In this document: piece by piece, positions 26,749 through 34,556 of the stretch
Numbering within the stretch: the first letter of the stretch is position 1
Layout: every line of letters starts with the position of its first letter
NCBI GenBank assembly: GCA_934613505.1
Contig: CAKTTB010000011.1
Coordinates: 1 to 64,000 of the forward strand
Length of the DNA: 64,000 nucleotides
Direction: 5' to 3'
From: an uncultured Oscillospiraceae bacterium
GTDB taxonomy: Bacteria; Bacillota; Clostridia; Oscillospirales; Oscillospiraceae
The notes under the pieces: generated by a model
What the model saw: only the letters and a program-made list of their open reading frames with translations
Databases searched by the model: none
Told to the model about the DNA's origin: nothing
Program-made: the position numbers and the translations under genes

Positions 26749-27067
26749 ATGGACCCTCCATACATTATGACTGTTGCAGGTAAACGGCGCATTGCGCCAT
26801 CATATATCGTTCTATCTGAATGATTATAACACATCTGTCAATTATTTTGAAAACAAATTTTGAATCCCATGCAGTCTTTTTCGTGTTTTGCGCATTCTTT
26901 CCGATTTTCTGCGGTTTACGCCGGAAAACAGGCGGAGCCGGGGCATTTTCCGGACAAATTGACGTGCCCGCGCGGCGCGGGCGGAATCGGGTCAGCAATT
27001 TCCTCTTGATTTTACCGGCCATACAGGGTAAAATAGAGCCATCAAACAAGTGATACGGAGGAACCCC
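26749..27067. other. divergent intergenic region between PBP1A and the DUF1292 gene
   Basis: About 320 bases without a gene. It carries outward-facing promoters. On the minus strand a TTCAAA/17/TATAAT pair (about 26821-26849) serves the PBP gene. On the plus strand TTGATT (27006-27011)/17/TAAAAT (27029-27034) serves DUF1292. The central part is AT-rich with no further recognisable structure. Confidence 0.55.
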
Positions 27068-27361
27068 ATGGAGCAGCAATACGGCGACGATTTCATCAGC
27101 ATCACCGACGAAGACGGCAAGGAGTACGAGCTTGAGGTCCTGGCCGAGCTGGAGCATAACGGCTGCCGGTATCTGGCGCTGGTCCCCGCCGGAAGCGGCG
27201 AAGACGATGAGAATGAAGACCTTGAGGTCAGCATTCTGAAATCCGTGGAGGAAAACGGCGAGGAATATCTCGAGGCCATCGAGGATGACGCCGAGCTGGA
27301 AGAGGTCTATCAGGCGCTGATGGATCTGATCTACGAGGACGAAGAGGAGCCGGAGGCGTAA
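27068..27361 (+). CDS. DUF1292 family protein
   Basis: 97 residues from ATG 27068, with GGAGG eight bases upstream. Very acidic. The core DFISITDEDGKEYELEVLAELE and a later YLEAIEDD segment are typical of the DUF1292 family, which is common in Firmicutes, often near ruvX and alaS; its function is unknown. Here ruvX lies about 4 kb away. A 6S RNA candidate begins directly after the stop, so the RNA may be processed from the same transcript. Confidence 0.88.
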   Translation: MEQQYGDDFISITDEDGKEYELEVLAELEHNGCRYLALVPAGSGEDDENEDLEVSILKSVEENGEEYLEAIEDDAELEEVYQALMDLIYEDEEEPEA

Positions 27362-27370
27362 AGCCCGGGC

Positions 27371-27602
27371 TGTTATATCGTGTCTGCGTGTCCCTGCGGG
27401 GTGCGTGACGGGTCCACTTAAACCCACATTTTAATTACGGGACGCTGTATACGTTTGCTGTCGATTGCAGGCCTCCCGCCCACGGCTCTGACCGGTGGTG
27501 GACGTTGGAAGCAGAGAAGCAGCAAAGAGGCGACCCACCTGCCCTTTCGTGCAGGTTATAATTGGATTCGCACGGCTTTCGCGGGGATACCTAATATAAT
27601 AT
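27371..27602 (+). ncRNA. ssrS: 6S RNA candidate
   Basis: A conserved-looking non-coding block follows DUF1292. It includes CCCACATTTTAATTACGGG and GACGCTGTATACG, which I recognise as characteristic of clostridial 6S RNAs. The two ends can pair (GTTATAT ... ATATAA), giving the long rod shape of 6S RNA, which binds the RNA polymerase housekeeping holoenzyme. The ends are approximate, and no clear promoter was found just upstream. A terminator hairpin follows. Confidence 0.6.
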
Positions 27603-27606
27603 GCTG

Positions 27607-27636
27607 CGGCGCTCTTCTGTCGAAGAGCGCCGTTTT
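27607..27636 (+). terminator. intrinsic terminator after the 6S RNA candidate
   Basis: CGGCGCTCTTC-TGTC-GAAGAGCGCCG followed by TTTT. Confidence 0.8.
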
Positions 27637-27659
27637 GCACATCCTGAAAAAAATTCTTC

Positions 27660-27688
27660 TTGCATATGGCGGCTGTTTTCGGTATAAT
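27660..27688 (+). promoter_or_regulatory. promoter of the PrsA-like gene
   Basis: TTGCAT (27660-27665), 17-base spacer, TATAAT (27683-27688). Confidence 0.75.
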
Positions 27689-27767
27689 ACGCATTGAATT
27701 GCCTGACAGGGCGGCTTTTGCGCGCCCGCAGGACAAAAACCCAGACTTATGAGAGGAATGATCCCAA

Positions 27768-29297
27768 ATGAGCGCATCCCGCGAAAAGAACAAGCGCAAG
27801 GAACAGACAGCCTCCCCGGAGACTGCCAAGGAAACGAAGAAAGGCATGAGCAAGGGCCTTAAGACGACTTTGATCGCCGTATGCGCTGTTCTGATCGTCT
27901 GCATCGTCGTTTTCTTCTATATGCTGACCAGCGGCTTCTTTGCCGGCCACACCACCGCCGCCACCGTCGGCTCGCACAACCTCAGCCCGGCCATGGTCAA
28001 CTACTTCTACAAGAGCGCCTACACCAGCCTGCAGAATACCTACGGCACCTATATGGACTACATCATCGACTCCGATACGCCGCTCGACGAGCAGTATTAT
28101 GACGAGTCCGCCGGTACGACCTGGGCCGACATGCTGACCGAGCAGGGCATGACCACGGCTGCCGAGGCCTACGCCCTCTATGACGAGGCCATGGCCAGCG
28201 GCTACACGCTCTCCGAGACCGATCAGACCACCATCGACACGCAGGTCTCCACGCTCGGTCTGTACGCCGCCACCTACGGTACCACCACCGACGCCTATAT
28301 CGCCGCTGTCTACGGCACGGGCTGCAATGAGAAGAACTTCCGCGAGTATCTGAAGGTCGTCACCGTTGCCGAGAGCTACGCACAGCAGGTCCGCAGCAGC
28401 TTCACCTACAGCGATGCGGATATCGCCGACGAGTATGCCGCCAACCCCAACAGCTATGACAGCGTCACTTACCGCCAGTTCCTCGTCTCCGACCCCATGT
28501 TCCAGACCTCGTCTGAGGACGTTGAGGCAGGCGCGGCTGAGCTGACCGAGGACGAGCTGACCGCGAAGAAGGAAGAGATGGCCTCCAGGATGGCCGAGGA
28601 CGCCAAGGGCGACGAGCAGGCCTTCATCGACGCGGCCTATGACAACGCCAAGGAATCCGACAAGGACACCTATGCAGAGGACCGCGCCACGCTGCGCGAG
28701 GGTGCGTTCTACACCTCCGTTGACAGCTCCATCGCCGACTGGCTGTTCGACAGCGCCCGCACCGAGGGCGACACGACCTATATCGTCTCCGACAGCGGCG
28801 TGTACTATGTCCTGTACTACATCTCCCGCAGCACGAACGAATATCAGCTGCCGAACGTGCGCCACATCCTGATCTCCGTCAGCGACACCACGGACGAGGC
28901 CGCGATGGAAGAAGCCCGCACCAAGGCCGAGAGCATCCTGACCGAGTACGAGGCCGGTGAGCACACCGCAGACGCGTTCGGAGCGCTGGCCAAGGAATAC
29001 ACCGACGACTCCAACGGCGACGAAGGCGGTCTGTACACCAACATCACCCCGGGCCAGATGGTCACCGAGTTCAACGACTGGTGCTTTGACGAGAGCCGTC
29101 AGCCCGGCGACACCGGCATCGTTGAGACGAGCTACGGCGTCCACGTCATGTACTTCGACAGCTTCGGCTCCCTGTACCGCGACGTGCTGGTCGAAAACGC
29201 CCTGCGCAGCGCCGATTATACGGCATGGCACGACGAAGTCACCAGTGACAGCAGCTACACGCTCATTCCCTTCGGCATGAAGTACACCACGAAATAA
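27768..29297 (+). CDS. membrane-anchored peptidylprolyl isomerase, PrsA/SurA-like
   Basis: 509 residues, ATG after GAGAGGAATGATCCCAA. A basic N-terminus is followed by one transmembrane helix (about 33-52), so the protein is anchored rather than a lipoprotein (no lipobox Cys). A SurA-N-like helical region follows. A parvulin PPIase domain occupies roughly 360-480, with VRHILISV, FGALAKEYTDDS and GIVETSYGVHVMYF. It should help exported proteins fold outside the membrane. The body is strongly acidic. Likely monocistronic. Confidence 0.88.
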   Translation: MSASREKNKRKEQTASPETAKETKKGMSKGLKTTLIAVCAVLIVCIVVFFYMLTSGFFAGHTTAATVGSHNLSPAMVNYFYKSAYTSLQNTYGTYMDYIIDSDTPLDEQYYDESAGTTWADMLTEQGMTTAAEAYALYDEAMASGYTLSETDQTTIDTQVSTLGLYAATYGTTTDAYIAAVYGTGCNEKNFREYLKVVTVAESYAQQVRSSFTYSDADIADEYAANPNSYDSVTYRQFLVSDPMFQTSSEDVEAGAAELTEDELTAKKEEMASRMAEDAKGDEQAFIDAAYDNAKESDKDTYAEDRATLREGAFYTSVDSSIADWLFDSARTEGDTTYIVSDSGVYYVLYYISRSTNEYQLPNVRHILISVSDTTDEAAMEEARTKAESILTEYEAGEHTADAFGALAKEYTDDSNGDEGGLYTNITPGQMVTEFNDWCFDESRQPGDTGIVETSYGVHVMYFDSFGSLYRDVLVENALRSADYTAWHDEVTSDSSYTLIPFGMKYTTK

Positions 29298-29305
29298 AAA
29301 AATTG

Positions 29306-29334
29306 AACCGGCTGCCCATATGGACAGCCGGTTT
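29306..29334 (+). terminator. probable terminator after the PrsA-like gene
   Basis: AACCGGCTG ... CAGCCGGTT, a 9-bp stem 8 bases after the stop, followed by only a short T tract; a dispersed repeat starts at its 3' side. Confidence 0.55.
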
Positions 29335-29496
29335 CAGCGTGTCGAAAAAGTATTTTCGCCCCGCTGAGACAGGTTTTCGAACTTTTTCAAAGTTCGAAAA
29401 CCTGGTTGATTGAACGCGAAGGGGGCTCTTTGCCCCCTTCACCCTTCCCCTGCTGCTCTGTCTCCCAACTCCTTTTCGTGGTTTTTGACAGTCTCG
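29333..29496 (+). repeat. dispersed repeat R2, copy A
   Basis: About 164 bases starting TTCAGCGTGTCGAAAAAGT and ending TTTTTGACAGTCTCG. It contains two hairpins, one centred on CGAACTTTTTCAAAGTTCG and one GAAGGGGGC-TCTTT-GCCCCCTTC. It matches 46795-46960 with only a few differences, including compensating changes in the first hairpin (GG/CC replaced by TT/AA). The ends are loosely inverted (GTGTCGAAAAA versus CTGTCAAAAA). No coding capacity. Confidence 0.8.
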
Positions 29497-29807
29497 CCGG
29501 TTTTTCAGTTTGTCAAAAGTCCGATTTTTGCAATGCGGTACGAAAAATATACCGTCCGTGTAGAGGCCGATGCCGGACACAGCCGTTCGCGACGAAGGAG
29601 CGTTACGGATGTGGGTCTGCCGCTTGCCGGTACACATCGGCCCGCTGTAGTGGTTACGAATTTGCCGTAAACCTCCGTAAAATCGGTCTGTACTGCCGGG
29701 ACGATGTGGGCATCGTCCCCTACATTCAAATCAGTATGTTTTCAGTAAAGATTGGACAATACGTTTCTTGACAGCCCAACACATATTTTTTCTTTGTGTA
29801 TAAAAAT
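29497..29807. other. non-coding region with a short palindrome
   Basis: No gene supported. It contains GGGACGATG-TGGG-CATCGTCCC (29698-29719) preceded by ACTGCC, a flank also seen at the truncated palindrome near 47041. It probably consists of remnants of interspersed repeats. Confidence 0.5.
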
Positions 29808-29851
29808 CCCCTTCTCATGGCAAGCTAGGCCGTGGGAAGGGGTGTTTTTTT
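29808..29851 (+). terminator. intrinsic terminator hairpin directly upstream of the TSUP start codon (possible attenuator)
   Basis: A 14-bp stem with two G-T pairs (CCCCTTCTCATGGC / GCCGTGGGAAGGGG), a 7-base loop and seven Ts (29845-29851), ending at the ATG at 29852. The only ribosome-binding site (AAGGGG, 29837-29842) lies in the 3' arm. The hairpin would therefore stop transcription or hide the ribosome site unless opened. Confidence 0.65.
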
Positions 29852-30223
29852 ATGCGGGAGACCGGGAAGCCGCGGGTCGTCTTTTGTCTGCTGGCCGGGG
29901 CCTTGGCGGGGATTATCAACGGATTTTTTGGAGCCGGAGGCGGGATGGTGCTCGTGCCGCTCCTGATCCGCCTGTGCAGGCTGGAGGACAAGGCGGCGTT
30001 CTCCTCGGCCATCGCGGTGATATTGCCGCTGTGCGCCGTCTCCATCGCGGTATACGCAATACATGACAGTCTGCCGCTGCGCGATGCCCTGCCCTATCTC
30101 ATCGGCGGCGCGGGCGGCGGCGTGCTGGCTGGGCTTTTGTTCCGGAAGGTGCCGGCGCGGCTGCTGCATCTGATCCTTGGCGGCGTGATCCTGGCGGGCG
30201 GCGTCCGCCTGCTCGTATGCTGA
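29852..30223 (+). CDS. half-size TSUP (TauE/SafE) permease, N-terminal half
   Basis: 123 residues with about four membrane helices. The family signature GIINGFFGAGGGMVLVPLL is in the first helix pair. Full-length TSUP permeases are about 250 residues with two such halves. Here the second half is a separate gene overlapping by 7 bases (30217), so the two probably form a heterodimer. TSUP proteins export or import sulfite, sulfonates or other organic anions; the substrate is unknown. Confidence 0.8.
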   Translation: MRETGKPRVVFCLLAGALAGIINGFFGAGGGMVLVPLLIRLCRLEDKAAFSSAIAVILPLCAVSIAVYAIHDSLPLRDALPYLIGGAGGGVLAGLLFRKVPARLLHLILGGVILAGGVRLLVC

Positions 30224-30594
30224 GGGCGCTGGGCGCCGCGGCCGCAGGGCTCGTCTGCGGCGTTCTGTCCGGGTTCGGGATCGGCGGCGGGAGCCTTCTG
30301 ATGGTCTGGATGACGGCAGTCCTGAGCATGGAACAAAAAACAGCGCAGGGCGTGAATCTTCTGTACTTTCTGCCCTGCGCCGTATGCGCGCTGATCTTTC
30401 ATATCAAAAACCGCCAGATCGTCTGGCGTGCCGTATGGCCCGCGGCGCTGGCCGGAGCCGTGTGTGCGGCGGGCGGCGCGCTGCTGGCGCAGCGGGTGGA
30501 CGCGGGGCTGCTGCGGAAGCTGTTCGGCGGGTTTCTCATCCTTGTCGGACTGTCGGAGGTCTTCTGGAAAGGGCGGAAACAGGCCGGTTCTTAG
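30217..30594 (+). CDS. half-size TSUP (TauE/SafE) permease, C-terminal half
   Basis: 125 residues with about four membrane helices. The second copy of the family signature reads GVLSGFGIGGGSLLMVWM. It is coupled to the upstream half gene by a 7-base overlap. The stop codon TAG (30592-30594) is formed from the TA at the end of a MITE plus its first G. Before the insertion the stop would also have been TAG, so the protein end is unchanged. Confidence 0.8.
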   Translation: MLRALGAAAAGLVCGVLSGFGIGGGSLLMVWMTAVLSMEQKTAQGVNLLYFLPCAVCALIFHIKNRQIVWRAVWPAALAGAVCAAGGALLAQRVDAGLLRKLFGGFLILVGLSEVFWKGRKQAGS

Positions 30595-30755
30595 GGTGTA
30601 TCTGAAAACTCCCAACGCACCCGGACAGCGGGCCTTTTTGCGGTGCGCCGCGTCATTTTTCCTTGAAATACGTCAGTATTCCTGCGAAAAAATGTCTTGC
30701 GCAACGCAAAAATCCCTCGCTGCCGGTCACATCATGCGTTTTCAGATACACCCTA
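30592..30755 (-). mobile_element. MITE-like element, copy 2, between two convergent genes
   Basis: It is the reverse complement of 16173-16336 with no difference that I can see, so transposition was recent. Ends are TA plus GGGTGTATCTGAAAAC on both sides. The left TAG is the stop of the TSUP gene and the right TAG (read on the minus strand) is the stop of the DUF2461 gene. Confidence 0.85.
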
Positions 30756-31415
30756 GTCAACCATCCCGTAGGCCTGCTCGAAGAGCCGATAGTACGGCAG
30801 AAGGAAGCGGAAGCCATCCTTGACCCAGTCCGTCAGCTCGCCGGACGCGCTGCGCGCGTCAAAGGCGTGCATGCTCTCGATGGAAAACGAACGCAGGTTA
30901 TAGAGCCTGCCGACCATCTCGCCGGCGTGGCCCTTCGGGCGCGCGTAGGCGGGGCCGGAGAGCGCAAATTCCTGCTGGGCGTCGAGTTTTTTCAGGAGCA
31001 ATTCTGCGCACTTCGGGTCATTGTCCAGAAGCCGCCGCAGCTGCACGCCGGAGGCCGCCGGCATCCACCAGCCCGCGCCGCAGCCATAGCCGTCTGCGCC
31101 GACCTGAAACCAGAAGCACGGCGCTTCGCCCCGGTTTTCGATCGCATTCTGGAATGAGAACCAGATATGGTCGTTGAGCGGCCCGCGGCCGAACAGCCGC
31201 CGGGCGTCGCGGTAGATGCGGGAGATATGGAGGTTGAGGTGCAGGTCGGGATACTCCGACTGGAACCAGTCGAACAGCTCCCCTGCCAGCGCCTTTGTGG
31301 GCGTCATGACGGCGTCCTGAAATTCCTGCTTGTGGTCTGCGAACCAGATCCGGTCGTTATTGAACCGGATGCCCCAGAACACGTCGACCGTCCGGTCGGA
31401 ATAGCCTGTAAACAT
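30753..31415 (-). CDS. DUF2461 family protein
   Basis: 220 residues, start after AAGGAGTAATGACCC. Features are RFNNDRIWFADHKQEFQDAV at the N-terminus, ISRIYRDARRLFGRGPLNDHIWFSF, and a GYGCGAGWWMP segment, all typical of DUF2461 (TIGR02453-like). Soluble, function unknown. It starts 6 bases after the ruvX stop, so the two are in one operon. Its stop codon lies in a MITE end. Confidence 0.85.
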   Translation of the reverse strand: MFTGYSDRTVDVFWGIRFNNDRIWFADHKQEFQDAVMTPTKALAGELFDWFQSEYPDLHLNLHISRIYRDARRLFGRGPLNDHIWFSFQNAIENRGEAPCFWFQVGADGYGCGAGWWMPAASGVQLRRLLDNDPKCAELLLKKLDAQQEFALSGPAYARPKGHAGEMVGRLYNLRSFSIESMHAFDARSASGELTDWVKDGFRFLLPYYRLFEQAYGMVD

Positions 31416-31421
31416 GGGTCA

Positions 31422-31844
31422 TTACTCCTTGTGATTGCGAAGATAGGCAAGATAGCCCTCCAGAATGAGGCTGGCCGCCACGGCGTCGACGGTGTTTTTG
31501 CGCTTTTTGCCGTGGTAATTGTTCTCGCTCAGGATCTGGTGGGCTTCAATGGTCGTCCGGCGCTCGTCCCAGAGGACGGGCTTCATGCCGGTCGTCTGTT
31601 CCAGAAGGGCCGCAAACTCGCGGTAGAGCGCAGCGCGCGGGCCCTCGGTGCCGTCCATATTGCGCGGGAAGCCCATGACGAGGCGCTCCGCGCCGGTCTC
31701 GGCGATGAGGCGCTTCAGCTCCTCCGCCGTCTTTTCCGGCTTCCACGAGTGGATGACAGCCGTCCGGCCGGTCATCCAGCCGAGACTGTCGGAGATAGCG
31801 ACGCCGGTCCGCGCGTCGCCGTAATCGATGGCCATGATTTTCAT
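31422..31844 (-). CDS. ruvX: Holliday junction resolvase-like protein RuvX (YqgF)
   Basis: 140 residues from ATG 31844 (AGGACAGGTCTT upstream); an in-frame ATG six codons earlier has no ribosome site. The RNase H-like fold is shown by MAIDYGDARTGVAISD, LVMGFPRNMDG and the acidic DERRTT and DAVAA motifs. YqgF proteins process pre-16S rRNA 5' ends in bacteria studied. First gene of a two-gene unit with DUF2461. Confidence 0.93.
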   Translation of the reverse strand: MKIMAIDYGDARTGVAISDSLGWMTGRTAVIHSWKPEKTAEELKRLIAETGAERLVMGFPRNMDGTEGPRAALYREFAALLEQTTGMKPVLWDERRTTIEAHQILSENNYHGKKRKNTVDAVAASLILEGYLAYLRNHKE

Positions 31845-32127
31845 AAGACCTGTCCTTTTCATCTTGAATTTTGCGCGAATTTTTTCTATACTATATCAGG
31901 TTTTTCCCGGTTCTGCAACGCGGGAAAAATTTCTTCCGATTTTATGAAATAGCTGTTGACCGGACGGCAGATTTGTGATAATATGACCCTACCTGTGAAA
32001 AAGGGTCTTATTTTTTTGCGCCCATTTTTTCAAGCTGCGGGACGCCATTATGTAGTTTCGGCGTCATCTAAATTTTATGTATAGCCGCAGTTATGCAGGG
32101 AGGCAATGATTTAAGGAGGTGCCGAAC
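31845..32127 (+). promoter_or_regulatory. promoter and leader of the rpmG-secE-nusG-rplK-rplA operon
   Basis: TTGACC (31956-31961), 17-base spacer, TAATAT (31979-31984). Immediately after lies GACCCT ... AGGGTC followed by TTATTTTTTT (31985-32018). This looks like a terminator or attenuator, although the start of transcription may fall within its first arm. The leader then runs about 110 bases to rpmG. No other gene is seen in this gap. Confidence 0.55.
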
Positions 32128-32277
32128 ATGCGAGTTAAGATCACGCTCAGATGCAATGAGTGCAAGCAGAGAAACTACAACACCATGAAGAACAAGAAGA
32201 ACGACCCCGACCGTATCGAACTGAAGAAGTATTGCAGATTCTGCAAGAAGCAGACCCTGCACAGCGAGACGAAGTAA
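32128..32277 (+). CDS. rpmG: 50S ribosomal protein L33
   Basis: 49 residues, ATG after AAGGAGGTGCCGAAC. The sequence [17 protein letters not shown] plus [10 protein letters not shown] has the four-Cys zinc ribbon (CxxC ... CxxC), so this is the zinc-binding (C+) form of L33. First gene of the secE-nusG operon, the usual place in Firmicutes. Confidence 0.95.
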   Translation: MRVKITLRCNECKQRNYNTMKNKKNDPDRIELKKYCRFCKKQTLHSETK

Positions 32278-32307
32278 CACATCGGACAGGCAGAAAGGGT
32301 GAACATC

Positions 32308-32541
32308 ATGGCAGAAGCAAAAAAGGAAAACTTCTTTGCCCGCACCGGCAAGCGCATCAGCCGCTGGTTCCGTGAAATGAAGAGCGAGCTGAAAAAAGTC
32401 GTATGGCCGACAAAGAGCCAGATGGTCAACAACACCGTCATCGTTCTGGTGTGCACGCTGATCGTCGGTATTTGCATCTGGGTCTTCGATGCTGTTGGCG
32501 GCGTCGTCGTTAACGGTCTCATTACCCTGGTCAGAGGCTAA
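32308..32541 (+). CDS. secE: preprotein translocase subunit SecE
   Basis: 77 residues from ATG 32308. The single-helix Firmicutes form: an amphipathic segment RFREMKSELKKVVWPTKSQ followed by one transmembrane helix. It stabilises SecY in the protein-export channel. An in-frame GTG at 32299 is less well placed behind the AAAGG site. nusG begins 3 bases after the stop. Confidence 0.95.
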   Translation: MAEAKKENFFARTGKRISRWFREMKSELKKVVWPTKSQMVNNTVIVLVCTLIVGICIWVFDAVGGVVVNGLITLVRG

Positions 32542-32544
32542 GGC

Positions 32545-33069
32545 ATGGCGGAAGCAGCAAAATGGTATGTCGTGCATACCTATTCCGGCTACGAAAACAC
32601 CGTCAAGGCCACCATCGAGAAAACCATTGAGACCCGTCATCTCGAGGATCTGATCCACATCGTCTCCATCCCGATGGAGACCGTGACCGAGATCACCGAC
32701 AACGGGCCGAAAACGTACGACCGCAAGGTATTTCCGGGCTACGTTCTCATCAAGATGATCATGTCCGACGAGGCATGGTACATCATCAAGAATGTCCGCG
32801 GCGTGACGGGCTTTGTCGGCTCCGGCACGAAGCCCACTCCCCTCACTGAGGAGGAAGTGCAGCAGCTGGGCATCGAAAAGCATGAGATCGTGGTCGCGTA
32901 CTCTGAAGGCGACAGCGTCCGCATCAACGACGGCCCGCTGACCTCCTTCATCGGAACGGTCGATCAGATCGACATCGACAAGAACAAGGTCCGCGTCATC
33001 GTCTCCATGTTCGGACGTGAGACGCCGGTCGAGCTTGAACTTGATCAGGTCGAACTGGTCACCGACTAA
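32545..33069 (+). CDS. nusG: transcription termination/antitermination factor NusG
   Basis: 174 residues. The NGN domain starts KWYVVHTYSGYENTVKATIE and includes FPGYVLIKM and VTGFVGSGTKPTPL. The C-terminal KOW domain contains GDSVRINDGPLTSFIGTVD. It modulates RNA polymerase pausing and processivity. Tightly linked to secE (3-base gap). Confidence 0.97.
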   Translation: MAEAAKWYVVHTYSGYENTVKATIEKTIETRHLEDLIHIVSIPMETVTEITDNGPKTYDRKVFPGYVLIKMIMSDEAWYIIKNVRGVTGFVGSGTKPTPLTEEEVQQLGIEKHEIVVAYSEGDSVRINDGPLTSFIGTVDQIDIDKNKVRVIVSMFGRETPVELELDQVELVTD

Positions 33070-33088
33070 CCCCGCAGCAAGAGCGGAA

Positions 33089-33113
33089 CGTGGGAGGGGC
33101 TTGACCCCCGCCA
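33089..33113 (+). promoter_or_regulatory. possible ribosomal protein L1 operator upstream of rplK
   Basis: CGTGGGAGGGGC-TTGA-CCCCCGCC hairpin between nusG and rplK. A related CGTGGGAGG hairpin precedes rplA. L1 is known to repress L11-operon mRNAs by binding a structure like its rRNA site; assignment here rests on the shared GTGGGAGG and position. Confidence 0.35.
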
Positions 33114-33162
33114 AATATACGCGCGTGCGCGTATCACCACATTTATTCAGGAGGTGCTTATC

Positions 33163-33588
33163 ATGGCACAGAAAGTAACAGGTTATATCAAGCTGCAGAT
33201 CCCGGCTGCAAAGGCAACCGCATCGCCCCCTGTCGGCCCGGCTCTCGGCCAGCACGGCGTCAACATTTCCCAGTTCATCAAGGAATTCAACGAGCGTACC
33301 AAGGATCAGGCTGGTTTCAAGATCCCGGTCGTTATCACGGTTTACGCTGACCGCTCCTTCTCCTTCATCACCAAGACTCCCCCGACCCCGACCCTCATTC
33401 TAAAGGCTCTGGGCATCGAAAAGGGTTCCGGCGTGCCTAACAAGGACAAGGTCGCTACCATCACCAAGGCACAGGTCAAGGAAATCGCCGAGCGCAAAAT
33501 GCCCGACCTGACCGCCAACACCATCGAAGCCGCCATGAGCCAGATCGCAGGTACCTGCCGCAGCATGGGCATCGTGGTCGTTGACTGA
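33163..33588 (+). CDS. rplK: 50S ribosomal protein L11
   Basis: 141 residues from ATG 33163 (CAGGAGGTGCTTATC). Typical motifs are [20 protein letters not shown] and [14 protein letters not shown]11 forms the GTPase-associated centre with rRNA. Followed by rplA after about 100 bases containing a possible regulatory hairpin. Confidence 0.97.
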   Translation: MAQKVTGYIKLQIPAAKATASPPVGPALGQHGVNISQFIKEFNERTKDQAGFKIPVVITVYADRSFSFITKTPPTPTLILKALGIEKGSGVPNKDKVATITKAQVKEIAERKMPDLTANTIEAAMSQIAGTCRSMGIVVVD

Positions 33589-33649
33589 AGACCGACCGTA
33601 TAACAGCTTGACCGAGGTATATCGGCAACAGGCCGAGCCTCATAAATAC

Positions 33650-33676
33650 GTGGGAGGAATCATTCCGAATCACCAC
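33650..33676 (+). promoter_or_regulatory. possible ribosomal protein L1 operator upstream of rplA
   Basis: GTGG ... CCAC closes a hairpin with an inner GGAAT/ATTCC stem (33650-33676), 16 bases before the rplA start. It shares CGTGGGAGG with 33089. Confidence 0.4.
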
Positions 33677-33692
33677 TAAGGAGGAAATTACA

Positions 33693-34382
33693 TTGTTCAG
33701 AGGTAAAAAATATAAGGACAACGCGAAACTGATCGACCGCGCTACGCAGTACGAAGTTCCCGCTGCCATGGATCTTGTTGTAAAGACCGCTTCCGCCAAG
33801 TTCGATGAGACTGTTGAAGTCCACATCAAGCTCGGCGTCGACTCCCGTCACGCTGACCAGCAGGTCCGCGGCGCCATCGTTCTCCCGAACGGCACCGGCA
33901 AGACCCGCAAGGTCCTCGTTTTCGCCAAGGACGCCAAGCTCGACGAGGCCAAAGAGGCCGGCGCCGACTTCGCAGGCGGCATGGAACTGGTCGAGAAGAT
34001 CCAGAAGGAAAACTGGTTCGACTTCGACGTCGTCGTCGCTACCCCGGATATGATGGGTGTCGTCGGCCGTCTTGGTAAGGTTCTCGGCCCGAAGGGCCTC
34101 ATGCCCTCCCCCAAGGCCGGCACCGTGACCCCCAACGTCACTGCCGCCGTCAAGGAGATCAAAGCCGGTAAGATCGAGTATCGTCTCGACAAGACCAACA
34201 TCATCCACTGCCCCATCGGCAAGGCTTCCTTCGGTCCCGAGAAGCTCGCTGAGAACTTCAACGCTCTCATGGGCGCCGTCATCAAGGCAAAGCCGGCCGC
34301 TGCAAAGGGCCAGTATATCAGAAGCTGCACCGTCGCCAGCACCATGGGCCCCGGCATCAAGGTCGCTACCGCAAAGATCTGA
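33693..34382 (+). CDS. rplA: 50S ribosomal protein L1
   Basis: 229 residues with a TTG start behind AAGGAGGAAATTACA. Typical motifs: [36 protein letters not shown] and the end [14 protein letters not shown]. Part of the L1 stalk and a translational repressor. The rare TTG start may fit its autoregulation. Confidence 0.97.
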   Translation: MFRGKKYKDNAKLIDRATQYEVPAAMDLVVKTASAKFDETVEVHIKLGVDSRHADQQVRGAIVLPNGTGKTRKVLVFAKDAKLDEAKEAGADFAGGMELVEKIQKENWFDFDVVVATPDMMGVVGRLGKVLGPKGLMPSPKAGTVTPNVTAAVKEIKAGKIEYRLDKTNIIHCPIGKASFGPEKLAENFNALMGAVIKAKPAAAKGQYIRSCTVASTMGPGIKVATAKI

Positions 34383-34390
34383 AAAAGGTC

Positions 34391-34418
34391 TTGACATTCG
34401 CGCAGATTCTGCTATAAT
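34391..34418 (+). promoter_or_regulatory. promoter of the rplJ-rplL operon
   Basis: TTGACA (34391-34396), 16-base spacer, TATAAT (34413-34418), starting 8 bases after the rplA stop. Confidence 0.85.
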
Positions 34419-34425
34419 AGACAAG

Positions 34426-34542
34426 CTGCCAAAGACAGCAGGAGGCCTTGTGCCGTAAAGGAGTCATCCTTCCTGCCGAGGTTTCGCACAAATGGTAACA
34501 TTTTTGTGTCCTCACGTCTTTGGCGTGAGGACATTTTATTTT
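34426..34542 (+). promoter_or_regulatory. ribosomal protein L10 leader with attenuator
   Basis: The leader carries CTGCCAAAGACAGCAGGAGG and AAGGAGTCATCCTTCC, characteristic of the L10 leader, which binds the L10-(L12) complex. It ends in the hairpin GTCCTCACG-TCTTTGG-CGTGAGGAC followed by ATTTTATTTT (34508-34542), an attenuator 15 bases before rplJ. Confidence 0.8.
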
Positions 34543-34556
34543 CAGAGGTGACATTC

